Source of the DNA: Methylobacterium sp. Leaf117
GTDB lineage: Bacteria; Pseudomonadota; Alphaproteobacteria; Rhizobiales; Beijerinckiaceae
Reading direction: 5' to 3'
Length of the DNA stretch: 35,202 nt
NCBI RefSeq assembly: GCF_001422985.1
Contig: NZ_LMNL01000010.1
Coordinates: forward strand, 1-35,202
In this document: positions 14,318 through 24,401 of the stretch, piece after piece
Numbering within the stretch: the first letter of the stretch is position 1
Layout: each line of letters begins with the position of its first letter
The notes under the pieces: model-generated
What the model was told of the DNA's origin: nothing
Database searches by the model: none
The model's input: the letters and a program-made list of their open reading frames with translations, nothing else
Position numbers and translations under genes: made by a program

Positions 14318-14353
14318 TCCCCTTGGGTATCATCTTGATTTGTTCCAAGGGGA
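14318..14353 (-). promoter_or_regulatory. 5'-UTR hairpin covering the ribosome site of the COX4_pro_2/pnt operon
   Basis: Perfect 9-bp arms TCCCCTTGG and CCAAGGGGA enclose an 18-base loop. On the minus-strand mRNA the second arm contains AAGGGGA, the only good Shine-Dalgarno for the ATG at 14307. Folding would hide the ribosome site, so the element could control translation of the first gene of the transcript. Confidence 0.5.
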
Positions 14354-14492
14354 TTTAGCGCATGCCAAGGTCGCTCGCAATCGAGATGCGTGCCCCGCAT
14401 TCGCCACGAACGCCTTTTTATGGCCGCGCTTTCAAGCCGGCCAAGCACCTTTGCGCTGCACCATCAATTCAGGTCGCAGTTCAGGTCGCAGT

Positions 14493-15866
14493 TCAAGTCG
14501 GAAGCCCGAGCCCGGCTTTGGTCAGGGCCTCGCCCTGGCGCGTCTCGAGTTCCGCAAGCGAAAACTTGTCGATCTCGGCTTCGAACAACCGGTGGTAGTT
14601 CAGCTCCGAGCGCAGGTGAAGGAACACGGCGCCGAGCCCGACGGCCGCCCGATCCATGAAGACGAATTCCTGCGGGATTGTGACAGGACCGCGGGCCTTG
14701 AGCGCCTGATGCACCTCGAAGGCCTGGCGCCGGCCGTATTCGCCCGGCTTCACGCCGTCCGCGACGGTGCGTGTGCGATCCTCCAGAATCGGGCCATAGA
14801 TAAAGCGGGCCCAGATGTTGAGGATCTCGACCAGTTCCTTGTTGAGGTTCTTGAAGCCCCAGGTTTCATAGGCGTGGACGATACGGGCATTGTCGTTGGT
14901 CAGGAGGCCTCGGTAGAGATCCACCACGCCGCCGACGAAGCGCGGATGGAAGATGCGGACGCAGCCGTAATCGAGCAGGTTGATACCCTGTGCCTCGCCG
15001 CCTTCCGAGAACACCGTGTAGTTGCCGAGATGGGGATCGCCGTGGATCACGGCGGCCCGGCTGAAGGGATGCCACCAGGCCTTGAACATGGACCGCGCGA
15101 GGCGGTTGCGGATCTCCACCGGCGACTCGGCGAAGTTCAGGATGCGCTCGCCGTCGAGCCAGCCCAGCGTCAGCAGGCGCTTCGTCGACAGATCCTTGTG
15201 GATGGGCGGCACCCGCACGGCATCGACGTCGCGCAGGACGTTGCCGTACAGCACGGCGTGCTTGGCCTCGCGCTCGTAATCGAGCTCCTCGCGCACGCGG
15301 GCACCGATCTCCTTGGCGATTTCGCGCGTGTCGAGCCAGGACGACATGCGCCGATGCAGGGCGAAGGCGATCTCGAGCTGCTTCAGGTCGGCCTCGACGG
15401 CCGACTGCATGTCGGGATACTGGAGCTTGCAGGCGAGCCGGGTGCCGTCGAGGGCCGTCGCCCGATGGACTTGGCCCAGTGAGGCGGCAGCCGCGGGCTT
15501 CAGGTCGAAGGCCTGGAAGCGCGACTGCCAGTCGGCCCCGAGTTCGGCCATCATCCGGCGCTTGACGAAGGCCGCGCCCATGGGCGGCGCATCGGCCTGC
15601 AGCTTCTGCAGTTCGGTGGCGTATTCCGGCGGCAGCAGATCCGGCACGGTGGCGAGGAGTTGGGCCACCTTCATGATCGGCCCCTTGAGCCCGCCGAGGG
15701 CTTGGGCCAGGGCGGCCGCGTTGGTCGGGGCCTCCTTGCCGCCGAACAGCTTGGCGCCGGCCATCCGCGCCGCGACCCCGCCGACATTGGCCCCGACGCG
15801 GGCATAGCGGCCGGCACGGGCGGAGAAGCGGTTGGCTTCGCGATCGATCTCGCTCATCGGAATCAT
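14493..15866 (-). CDS. ABC1/UbiB (COQ8-like) family atypical kinase
   Basis: The 457-residue protein belongs to the ABC1/ADCK family, whose members support ubiquinone synthesis and lipid homeostasis through ATP-dependent activity. Visible features are GPIMKVAQLLATVPDLLPPE at about 62-81, the family's KxGQ region with Ala in place of the usual Gly. The Ala-rich nucleotide loop AAAASLGQVH lies at about 125-134 and the ATP-lysine in ACKLQYP at about 145-151. The catalytic segment is HGDPHLGNY and the metal-binding segment is LLDYG. There is no clear transmembrane helix at the C-terminus. ATG 15866 or 15857 could be the start. It is not next to other ubiquinone genes. Confidence 0.9.
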   Translation of the reverse strand: MIPMSEIDREANRFSARAGRYARVGANVGGVAARMAGAKLFGGKEAPTNAAALAQALGGLKGPIMKVAQLLATVPDLLPPEYATELQKLQADAPPMGAAFVKRRMMAELGADWQSRFQAFDLKPAAAASLGQVHRATALDGTRLACKLQYPDMQSAVEADLKQLEIAFALHRRMSSWLDTREIAKEIGARVREELDYEREAKHAVLYGNVLRDVDAVRVPPIHKDLSTKRLLTLGWLDGERILNFAESPVEIRNRLARSMFKAWWHPFSRAAVIHGDPHLGNYTVFSEGGEAQGINLLDYGCVRIFHPRFVGGVVDLYRGLLTNDNARIVHAYETWGFKNLNKELVEILNIWARFIYGPILEDRTRTVADGVKPGEYGRRQAFEVHQALKARGPVTIPQEFVFMDRAAVGLGAVFLHLRSELNYHRLFEAEIDKFSLAELETRQGEALTKAGLGLPT

Positions 15867-15952
15867 TCAACTCGTCGGGAGAGGCTCCTCCCGAGATAAG
15901 CGCGCCGCCCGCGCTTGCCAGGGCGGCGGGCTCATGGGTCGCGGACCCGCGC

Positions 15953-16339
15953 TTACGCCTCCGGCCAGTTGTCGCGAATCCAGCGGGTGAGCCCGGCCTC
16001 GTCGATCTCGCCGGCGGCGAGGCCGAGGATCATCACCACGGCTTGTGCTTCCTCGACGAGGAAATCGATCCCGTTCAAGCCGAGAAACGTAATCAGAGAC
16101 AGGAAAGCCGCTCGCTTGTTCCCGTCGATGAACGGATGGTTCTTGGCGATGCCGAATGCGTAGGCCGCTGCCAATTCGGCGAGGTCCGTCTCACCATAGG
16201 CCGCTCTGTTGATCGGGCGACCAAGGGCCGATTCGAGTGCGCCTACGTCACGAAGGCCTCCGGGGCCGCCAAAGAGCCTGAGTTGACGGGCGTGGATGGC
16301 CTGAACGAGATCGCTCGTTAGCCAGACGATCTCGCTCAT
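15953..16339 (-). CDS. doc: Doc-type Fic-family toxin
   Basis: The 128-residue product has the Doc motif HPFIDGNKR at about residues 68-76, matching HxFx(D/N)(A/G)NKR. The conserved N-terminal part HARQLRLFGGPGGLRDVGAL and ESALGRPINRAAYGETDLAE is also present. Doc of phage P1 phosphorylates EF-Tu at a conserved Thr, stopping translation. Chromosomal homologues of this length are usually called Doc or 'death-on-curing' toxins. The ATG at 16339 overlaps the stop of the upstream AbrB-type gene (bases 16336-16339), giving tight coupling in antitoxin-toxin order. The motif is intact, so the toxin looks active. Confidence 0.92.
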   Translation of the reverse strand: MSEIVWLTSDLVQAIHARQLRLFGGPGGLRDVGALESALGRPINRAAYGETDLAELAAAYAFGIAKNHPFIDGNKRAAFLSLITFLGLNGIDFLVEEAQAVVMILGLAAGEIDEAGLTRWIRDNWPEA

Positions 16340-16560
16340 TTGGCGAGTTCGGTCAGAGCATTCCGATACGTCTTCATCGCGCGCTCGGCGATCTCCAATC
16401 CCTTCTCGAAGGTCGGGTCGAGGGGAGAGAGACGGATCGAACCATCGGCATGTTCGCTGACGGACAGCCAGTCGCCCTGGGACAGGTTGAGCTTTGCCAT
16501 CAGCTCCTTCGGCAGGATCAGCCCGGTCGAATTGCCGATCTTCTTGACTTCAAGCTTCAT
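16336..16560 (-). CDS. AbrB/MazE-type antitoxin for Doc
   Basis: The 74-residue protein starts MKLEVKKIGNSTGLILPKEL, the swapped-hairpin SpoVT/AbrB DNA-binding fold (signature 'kIGNStgliLPkeLl.kL.l..Gd.l.v'). A C-terminal tail of about 30 residues (FEKGLEIAERAMKTYRNALT) probably wraps the toxin, as the Phd or MazE tails do. P1 Doc is paired with a Phd antitoxin of a different fold. AbrB-type partners of Doc are common in chromosomes. The start is at 16560, set by homology; the ribosome site GGGAGG lies inside a large palindrome. It probably represses its own operon. Confidence 0.9.
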   Translation of the reverse strand: MKLEVKKIGNSTGLILPKELMAKLNLSQGDWLSVSEHADGSIRLSPLDPTFEKGLEIAERAMKTYRNALTELAK

Positions 16561-16566
16561 CGCGAA

Positions 16567-16603
16567 CCGCCTCCCGTTGTACGAAGCGTACAACGGGAGG
16601 CGG
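16567..16603 (-). promoter_or_regulatory. Operator/hairpin of the antitoxin-toxin operon
   Basis: Perfect 17-bp arms (CCGCCTCCCGTTGTACG and its complement) flank the three bases AAG, seven bases before the antitoxin start. The core TTGTACG-AAG-CGTACAA looks like an operator for an AbrB-type dimer. In the mRNA the second arm carries the GGGAGG ribosome site, so the same bases could also fold and block translation. Confidence 0.75.
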
Positions 16604-16640
16604 AGATCGTCCAGCGTCAAGCGCCGAGAGCTAAGCGGCG

Positions 16641-18518
16641 TTAGGCGTCTTCCATTCCTTCCAGCTCGACGATCATGCCCTCGATCATCGACAGGCCGAT
16701 CTGCCAGAAGCCCGGATCGCGGGCGTCCAGGCCGAACGGGGCGAGGAGTTCGCCGTAGGGCTTGGCACCGCCCGCCGACAGCAGGGCGAAGTAGCGCTCG
16801 ACGAAACCGTCCTCGGCTTTGGCGTAGACGCCGTAGAGCGAGTTCACCAGGCAGTCGCCGAAGGCGTAGGCGTAGACGTAGAACGGCGAGTGGATGAAGT
16901 GCGGGATGTAGGCCCAGAACGGCTCGTAGCCCGAATCCAGGGCGATGGCCGGGCCGAGGCTCTCGGCCTGCACCGACATCCACAGGCCGTTGATCTGCTC
17001 GGCGGTCAGCTCGCCCTGCGCCCGGGCGAGGTGGACCTTGCGCTCGAAGGCGTAGAACGCGATCTGGCGCACCACCGTGTTGATCATGTCCTCGACCTTG
17101 GCGGCCAGCATCGCCCGGCGCTGCGAGACGCTGGAGGTCGCCGCGAGCAGGCGGCGGAAGGTCAACATCTCGCCGAACACGCTGGCGGTCTCAGCCAGGG
17201 TCAGGGGCGTCGGCGCCATCAAGGCGCCGTTCGGGCCCGCGAGCACCTGGTGCACGCCGTGCCCGAGCTCGTGCGCGAGGGTCATCACGTCGCGCGGCTT
17301 GCCCTGGTAATTGACCAGCACGTAGGGGTGGGCCGAGGGGACGGTCGGGTGCGCGAAGGCGCCCGGCGCCTTGCCGGGCCGGGTCGGCGCGTCGATCCAG
17401 TTGCGGTCGAAGAAGGTGCGGGCGATGTCGGCCATGCGCGGCGAGAACGCCCCGTAGGCGTTCAGCACGGTGTCGCGGGCCTCGGTCCACGGGATGGTGC
17501 GCTGTTCCACCTTCGGCAGCGGCGCATTGCGGTCCCAATACGGCAGCGCCTCGACGCCGAACCACCGGGCCTTCAGGCGATAATAGCGGTGCGACAGGCG
17601 CGGATAGGCCGCTTGCACCGCCTCCACCATCGCGGCGACCACCTCCGGCTCGACGCGGTTCGACAGGTGGCGGGCATCGGCCACGTCGGCGAAGCCGCGC
17701 CAGCGGTCCGAGATCTCCTTGTCCTTGGCCAGCGTGTTGGTGATCAGCGTGAAGGTGCGCAGGTTCGCCCGGAAGACGTCGCTGAGCGCGCCCGCGGCTT
17801 CCTTGCGCACGGTGCCGTCCGGGTCCTGGAGCTTGTTGAGGGTGGGCTCCAGGGTCAGCTGCTCGCCCTGGACGGGGAAGCGCAGCGACGCGATCGTGCC
17901 GTCGAAGAGCCGGTTCCAGGCCGAGCGGCCGGTGACGGATTTTTCGAGGAACAGCTTCTCGGTGCGGTCGTCGAGCTGGAACGGCTTCTCCCGGCGCAGG
18001 TCCTCGATCCACGGCGCGTAATGCGCCAGCGGTCCGTCGGCCATCGCCCGGTCCATCTCCGCATCCGGAATCCGATTCAGCTCCAGGGCGAAGAACAGCA
18101 GATGGCTGGAGGCCGTGGTCAGGCGCTCCTGGGTGTCGCCGTAGAACTTCTCCCGGCGCTCGTCGGTGGTGTCGCCGGAATAGACGAGGCCCGCGAACGA
18201 CATCAGCCGGCCGAGCAGGTCCTCGATGCCCTCGTAGGCCGCCACCGCCTCGGCGAGCTGGGCCGACGCGTCGGGGGCGGAGGCCATCGCGGCGAGACGG
18301 CCGGCATAGCGCTCCGAGAACCGGGCGCAGTCGGCCTCCGCGCGGGCGAGATCGGCGGTGAAGTCGGGGGCGTCGATGCCCGCGTAGAGGTCGGTCAGGT
18401 CCCATTCGGGCAGCACGCCGAGATCGGCTGCGTGGGCGGCGGCCCGCGCCGCGCTGGCCCCTTCCGCATTCGCGACGATGCCCGACAGGCTGGCATGGGC
18501 GACGGCTCGGCTCGGCAT
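16641..18518 (-). CDS. pepF: Oligoendopeptidase F, M3 family
   Basis: The 625-residue cytoplasmic zinc peptidase cleaves peptides of about 7-17 residues. The zinc motif TLAHELGHGVHQ (HEXXH, near residue 415) is intact. The downstream glutamate region lies in TLAETASVFGEML, and the family signature YGVYAKAEDGF and PFYVYAYAFGDCLVNSLY is near the C-terminus. The N-terminal lobe (WDLTDLYAG, residues of about 40-50) is also typical of PepF/M3B. ATG 18518 has only an A/G-rich AGAAAGAAA upstream. It diverges from the sigma-54 regulator across an intergenic region of about 300 bases. Confidence 0.95.
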   Translation of the reverse strand: MPSRAVAHASLSGIVANAEGASAARAAAHAADLGVLPEWDLTDLYAGIDAPDFTADLARAEADCARFSERYAGRLAAMASAPDASAQLAEAVAAYEGIEDLLGRLMSFAGLVYSGDTTDERREKFYGDTQERLTTASSHLLFFALELNRIPDAEMDRAMADGPLAHYAPWIEDLRREKPFQLDDRTEKLFLEKSVTGRSAWNRLFDGTIASLRFPVQGEQLTLEPTLNKLQDPDGTVRKEAAGALSDVFRANLRTFTLITNTLAKDKEISDRWRGFADVADARHLSNRVEPEVVAAMVEAVQAAYPRLSHRYYRLKARWFGVEALPYWDRNAPLPKVEQRTIPWTEARDTVLNAYGAFSPRMADIARTFFDRNWIDAPTRPGKAPGAFAHPTVPSAHPYVLVNYQGKPRDVMTLAHELGHGVHQVLAGPNGALMAPTPLTLAETASVFGEMLTFRRLLAATSSVSQRRAMLAAKVEDMINTVVRQIAFYAFERKVHLARAQGELTAEQINGLWMSVQAESLGPAIALDSGYEPFWAYIPHFIHSPFYVYAYAFGDCLVNSLYGVYAKAEDGFVERYFALLSAGGAKPYGELLAPFGLDARDPGFWQIGLSMIEGMIVELEGMEDA

Positions 18519-18822
18519 GATGGTTTCTTTCTTCGCGACACGACCTGGGCGACTCGACGGTGCCAGGCGCTGATATCGAGCGCCCGGCGGGCGCGATCAA
18601 TCCGGCGTGAGGAGAATCCTGCCGCTTGCAGCGCTTTCCCGGGGGGATTCGGCAAAGGGTCACACCCACCCTGGTCTTCACCGCGAAAAGTCTGATCGTC
18701 GTTAAGCGCGGCTTTACGGTCTTGGGTCACCCTACGGTTCGAAACGAAACAAACCGGCGGTGCGCAGCCGGGCGAACCCGTGTCGCCCGCTCTCCTCCGC
18801 TTGCGAAACGCGAGGCGCTCCC
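18519..18822. other. Divergent intergenic region with a CtrA-like site
   Basis: The 304 bases between pepF and the sigma-54 regulator must hold both promoters. TTAA-N7-TTTA at 18702-18716 is one mismatch from the CtrA consensus TTAA-N7-TTAA of alphaproteobacteria. I see no -24/-12 sigma-54 promoter. No coding frame is supported. Confidence 0.35.
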
Positions 18823-20316
<1,494 letters not shown>

Positions 20317-20334
20317 GGTCTTGCTCCGAAATCT

Positions 20335-20367
20335 CGGCTTGAGACCGCACGATGCGGTCTTAAGCCG
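20335..20367 (+). terminator. Hairpin after the sigma-54 regulator
   Basis: Arms CGGCTTGAGACCGCA and TGCGGTCTTAAGCCG are complementary over 15 bp (one G-T pair) around the loop CGA, starting 18 bases after the stop. There is no T-run, so it may be a weak terminator or mRNA 3'-end stabiliser. Confidence 0.55.
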
Positions 20368-20510
20368 GGGTCTCGACATGGCGTGCGGGTCGACGCACCC
20401 GTATCGCCCCGGGACGGCCCAACGGCGCAGGTGCATTTGCACACGCGCCCGCTTGGCCCGATTGTCCTAATCCGATCGGCCTGCCGGGTCGGTCCTGAGG
20501 AGTTGCCATC

Positions 20511-22592
20511 ATGGGCGTTTCGCGCTCCGCCTCCGTTGCGCTGTCCGCCCTGCTGGCGGGCTGCATCGGCTATACGGCCCAGGCTCAGACCCAGGCCCAG
20601 ACCCTGCCCTCCGACGAGGTGACGGCTCAGGCCAAATCGGCCGAAGCGGCCCAGGCCAAATCGCCCGAAGCAGCCGTCGCGCCCGTCGTGAAAAGCGTCT
20701 CCGTCGATGCGGCCGCCCCGGCGGTCGAGCCGGCCGCGCCGCAGGCGGGTGCTGCGGCCACATCGACAGGATCCGCACCCGACGCAGCCGCGTCCGCACC
20801 GGTCGCCGAGGCGCCGCCGCCCCTCCCCGCCGATCCCCAGGGGGCGGCCGTCGCCGCACGGCTCCTCGATCCGGCACCGCTTCTGCCACGCCTCTCCACG
20901 AAGGAGCGCGAGGCCATCCAGGCCTTCTACGCACTGGGCGCCTTCAAGCCGGTCTGGATCGTCGACGGCGCCCTGACCCCGGCGGCCAAATCCGCCGCCG
21001 CCCGCCTCGCCGCCGCCGGCGAGGACGGCCTCACCTCCTCGGCCTACCCGGTGCCGGTCCTCGGCACGCAGGGCGCCACCGAGGCACAGATCGCCGAGGC
21101 CGACCTGAAGCTGTCGGCCGCGGTGGTGCTCTACGCCCGCGACGCGCGCGGCGGCCGCATCCACCTCGCCAGCCTGTCCCGGCTGATCACCCCGACCCTC
21201 GACCTGCCCGCCCCCGACGCGGTCCTCGGCCGCATCGCCTCCGCGGGAGCCCAGGCCGGCGCGCTGCTGCAGGGCTACAATCCGGCTCAGCCCGGCTACC
21301 TCGCCCTCAAGGCGCGGCTGGCGATCCTGCGCGGGCACGGTGAGACCCCGGCCGCCCCCAGCGTCCAGCTGCCGCCCGGTCCCGTGCTGAAGCTCGGCAT
21401 GAGCGATCCGCGGGTGCCGGCCCTGCGCACCCGCTTCGGCCTGGAGACACGGACCGCCGGCACCCTCGATGCCGGTCCCGGCGATCCGCAGACCTACGAT
21501 GCCCGGGTGGTCGCCGCCGTCACGGGTTTCCAGCGCGCCCGCGGACTGGCGCCCAACGGCCATCTGACGCCGCAGACCGTGGCGGCGCTCGCCCGGCCGG
21601 ACTCCGCCGCCCGGCCCGATGCCGGCGAGGCCGCGCTGATCGTCAACATGGAGCGCTGGCGCTGGCTGCCCTCCGACCTCGGCCGCGACTACGTCCTGGT
21701 CAACATCCCCGAGTTCCGCCTGCGGGTGATCCGGGACGGCCGGCAGCGGGATGAGGCGCGGGTCATCGTCGGCAAGACGGAATCGCCGACGCCGATCTTT
21801 TCCGGGATGATGGAATACGCGGTGGTCAATCCGTCCTGGAACGTGCCGCCCTCGATCCTGAAGAACGAGTTCCTGCCCGGGCTCGCCCGCGATCCGAACT
21901 ACGCGGCGCGGCGCGGCTACGAGGTGGTCTATCGCAACGGCAACGTCTCGGTGCGCCAGCCGCCGGGCGAGCGCAATGCCCTCGGGTTCATCAAGTTCAT
22001 GTTCCCGAACAACCATGCGGTCTACCTGCACGACACACCGAACCGCAGCCTGTTTTCGTCGTCCCAGCGCGCCCTCAGCCATGGCTGCGTGCGCGTCGAC
22101 GACCCCTTCCGCTTCGCCGATGCGGTCCTGCCCGAGGCCTGGTCGAGCGAGCGCCTGAAGAAGCTCATCGGCAAGGGCGAGCGCCAGATCCGCCTGCCCG
22201 AGAAGCTGCCCGTGCACCTCGCCTACTTCACCGCATCGGTGGACGAGACCGGGAGCCTGCGCACCCTGCCGGATCTCTACGGCTACGATGCGCGCATGAA
22301 GATCGCCCTCGGCCTCAGCCCCGGCAGCCTCCTGGTCGCCAAGGCGAAGGAGGGCAAGAGCCCGGATCAGGCACGTCGCGGCACTCAGAAGCCGACCGTG
22401 ACCGGCCGGACCGGTCCCGCCCTCACGGGCGCCCCGAAGCCGATGGCCGAGGTGCGGCGCCAGCGCGTCCGCGAGGTCAACTCGGAGACGGGATCGGCCG
22501 CGCGGGGGAATCCCGGCCGCGCTCCGGGCGATTTCGGCGAGCCCGACCTGTGGACGCCGCGTCCGGGCCGGCCCCTGAACAGCTGGTGGTAG
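20511..22592 (+). CDS. L,D-transpeptidase (LdtD/YcbB-like)
   Basis: The 693-residue periplasmic enzyme should form 3-3 peptidoglycan cross-links. It starts with a signal peptide (MGVSRSASVALSALLAGCIG, then YTAQAQ) and a low-complexity Ala/Pro/Gln stretch to about residue 110. The scaffold domain and a peptidoglycan-binding domain (about residues 300-365, DARVVAAVTGFQRARGLAPN and following) come next. The YkuD catalytic domain shows VYLHDTPN and SHGCVRVDDP, with His524 and the nucleophile Cys526. The C-terminal tail is basic and Pro/Gly rich. The size and three-part layout match the large YcbB-type enzymes rather than short YkuD proteins. The start has GAGGAG at 20497-20502. It lies between a sigma-54 regulator and a DUF882 gene. 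Confidence 0.92.
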   Translation: MGVSRSASVALSALLAGCIGYTAQAQTQAQTLPSDEVTAQAKSAEAAQAKSPEAAVAPVVKSVSVDAAAPAVEPAAPQAGAAATSTGSAPDAAASAPVAEAPPPLPADPQGAAVAARLLDPAPLLPRLSTKEREAIQAFYALGAFKPVWIVDGALTPAAKSAAARLAAAGEDGLTSSAYPVPVLGTQGATEAQIAEADLKLSAAVVLYARDARGGRIHLASLSRLITPTLDLPAPDAVLGRIASAGAQAGALLQGYNPAQPGYLALKARLAILRGHGETPAAPSVQLPPGPVLKLGMSDPRVPALRTRFGLETRTAGTLDAGPGDPQTYDARVVAAVTGFQRARGLAPNGHLTPQTVAALARPDSAARPDAGEAALIVNMERWRWLPSDLGRDYVLVNIPEFRLRVIRDGRQRDEARVIVGKTESPTPIFSGMMEYAVVNPSWNVPPSILKNEFLPGLARDPNYAARRGYEVVYRNGNVSVRQPPGERNALGFIKFMFPNNHAVYLHDTPNRSLFSSSQRALSHGCVRVDDPFRFADAVLPEAWSSERLKKLIGKGERQIRLPEKLPVHLAYFTASVDETGSLRTLPDLYGYDARMKIALGLSPGSLLVAKAKEGKSPDQARRGTQKPTVTGRTGPALTGAPKPMAEVRRQRVREVNSETGSAARGNPGRAPGDFGEPDLWTPRPGRPLNSWW

Positions 22593-22895
22593 GCCCGACG
22601 CGCCGGGGACGATGCTGAAGCGGGGTTTCATCGACCGCGCCGGCACCGTTTCGACCGGCCGACATCTTGGCGACGTCATTCCCATCGCGGGCGAATAGTC
22701 TCGACGACAGGACCATAAGCCTGGGTGTGCGTCTGCGCACAGCCGGGCACGATTTCGCCACGGTTGAGACCTAGCCGTTAACGCCTGAACCGACGACGCG
22801 TCGAGGACCCGATAACCGGACGTTTACGGTTTTCGGCAACCTTGCGTTCACCATGATCCGTGCCCCGCATGCGATCGGGAGAGGGTGAGACAACG

Positions 22896-24401
22896 GTGGG
22901 TAAGCTTCTGCGACACGGTCGGACCACGCGTCGACGCTTCCCCGCTCCGGCGCGTCTCCGGCGCCTCGCGGTCATCGCGGCCGGCATCGGCCTCGCGGTG
23001 GTCGGCGGAACCCGTGGTACCCAGGATGCCGTGGCCAACGGCGACACCCGGACCCTCTCGATCTATCACACCCACACGAAGGAAAGCCTGACCGTCACCT
23101 TCAAACGGGATGGCCGCTACGACCGCGCCGCCCTGGAGCAGTTGAACTGGCTTCTGCGCGACTGGCGCATGGAAGAGCCGACCAAGATGGACCCGCGCCT
23201 CTTCGACACGGTGTGGGAGGCCTATCGTTCGGTGGGCTCGCAGGAGCCGATCAACGTCGTGTCGGCCTATCGCTCACCCGGCACCAACGCGATGCTGCGG
23301 CGGCGTTCGAAGATGGTGGCCGAGTACAGCCAGCACATGCTCGGCAAGGCCATGGATTTCTACCTGCCGGACGTGTCGATCGATCAGATCCGCGCCATTG
23401 GCATGCGGATGCAGCGCGGCGGCGTCGGCTGGTATCCGCGCTCCGGCTCTCCCTTCGTCCATCTCGACGTCGGCTCGGTCCGGTCCTGGCCGCGCATGAC
23501 CCACGATCAGCTGGCCCGGCTGTTTCCGGATGGCAAGACCGTCCACCTGCCGAGCGACAATCGCCCCCTCCCCGGCTACGAGATGGCGCGGGCCGAAATC
23601 CTGCAGCGGGGCGGCACCGTGCTCGGCGTCACCGAAGTGGCGCAGATGGACGAGGATGACGGCCCGAGCATCAAGGGCTTCTTCGCCAGCCTGTTCGGCG
23701 GTGGCCGCACGCAGGAGACCGCGCCGCCGGTCCAGGTTGCCGCCAAGGCCTCCGACCGGACGTCCGAGCGAATGAGGGCGAAGCCCTCCCCCGTCGTCGT
23801 CGCGAGCGCCGACCCCGAGGATGCGGTCGGCGCTCGCGCCGCCCTCGCCTACGCGGCGCCCGCCGCCGACGAGACCCTCAACGGCGCCCTCCTCCGTCGC
23901 GACGGACGCGACGCCCAGAGCCTGCTGACCGCCGAAGCGCCGAATGCGGCTGCCTCCGAACCCGCGAAGGCCACTATCGTCCTGCCCCTGCCGCCCCGGC
24001 GTCCGGCGGAGTTCGCAGCCGTCACCGCGGCCTTGACCATGCCGCTGCCGCCGTCGCGGCCGGCCGTCCAGGTGGCGAGCCTCGGTGCCGTCGGGATGGC
24101 CAACCTGCCGTCCTCGTCCACGCCGAGCCGCTCCGCGGCAATCCCGGTGCCGGCCAACGCCGATTCGCGCACCCAACTTCGCGCCCTGTTCGCGGCTGCC
24201 GCTTCCGACGCGGAGCCCGCCAGCCGCGCGGCGCCGGTCAGGCTCGCGAACGCGAAGGCCAAGCTCGACGGCGCGCCCGGTGCGGTCGTGGCGCGGCCGG
24301 CCGGTGTCGCCACCCGCTTCTCGGTTCGCAGCCCCGGCGACGACCTCGCCGCGACCCGCTTCACCGGGTCCTCGACCCGAGGCGTTCCCGGCACCCGCTG
24401 A
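22896..24401 (+). CDS. DUF882/M15-like murein endopeptidase homologue
   Basis: The product is about 501 residues long. GTG 22896 is preferred because GGAGAGGG (22878-22885) is ten bases upstream and it gives a classic signal sequence: basic, then VIAAGIGLAVVGG. GTG 22860 would add 12 residues. Residues of about 45-220 form the DUF882 domain (related to E. coli YcbK/MepK): TLSIYHTHTKESLTVTFKRD, SAYRSPGTNAML, and the zinc-ligand regions SQHMLGKAMDFYLP and SPFVHLDVGSVRSWPR. The C-terminal half is a long Ala/Pro-rich disordered region with repeated 'LPLPPRRPAEF' and 'MPLPPSRPAVQ' motifs, likely a cell-wall spacer. It is probably a periplasmic L,D- or D,D-endopeptidase acting with the upstream transpeptidase. 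Confidence 0.88.
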   Translation: MGKLLRHGRTTRRRFPAPARLRRLAVIAAGIGLAVVGGTRGTQDAVANGDTRTLSIYHTHTKESLTVTFKRDGRYDRAALEQLNWLLRDWRMEEPTKMDPRLFDTVWEAYRSVGSQEPINVVSAYRSPGTNAMLRRRSKMVAEYSQHMLGKAMDFYLPDVSIDQIRAIGMRMQRGGVGWYPRSGSPFVHLDVGSVRSWPRMTHDQLARLFPDGKTVHLPSDNRPLPGYEMARAEILQRGGTVLGVTEVAQMDEDDGPSIKGFFASLFGGGRTQETAPPVQVAAKASDRTSERMRAKPSPVVVASADPEDAVGARAALAYAAPAADETLNGALLRRDGRDAQSLLTAEAPNAAASEPAKATIVLPLPPRRPAEFAAVTAALTMPLPPSRPAVQVASLGAVGMANLPSSSTPSRSAAIPVPANADSRTQLRALFAAAASDAEPASRAAPVRLANAKAKLDGAPGAVVARPAGVATRFSVRSPGDDLAATRFTGSSTRGVPGTR

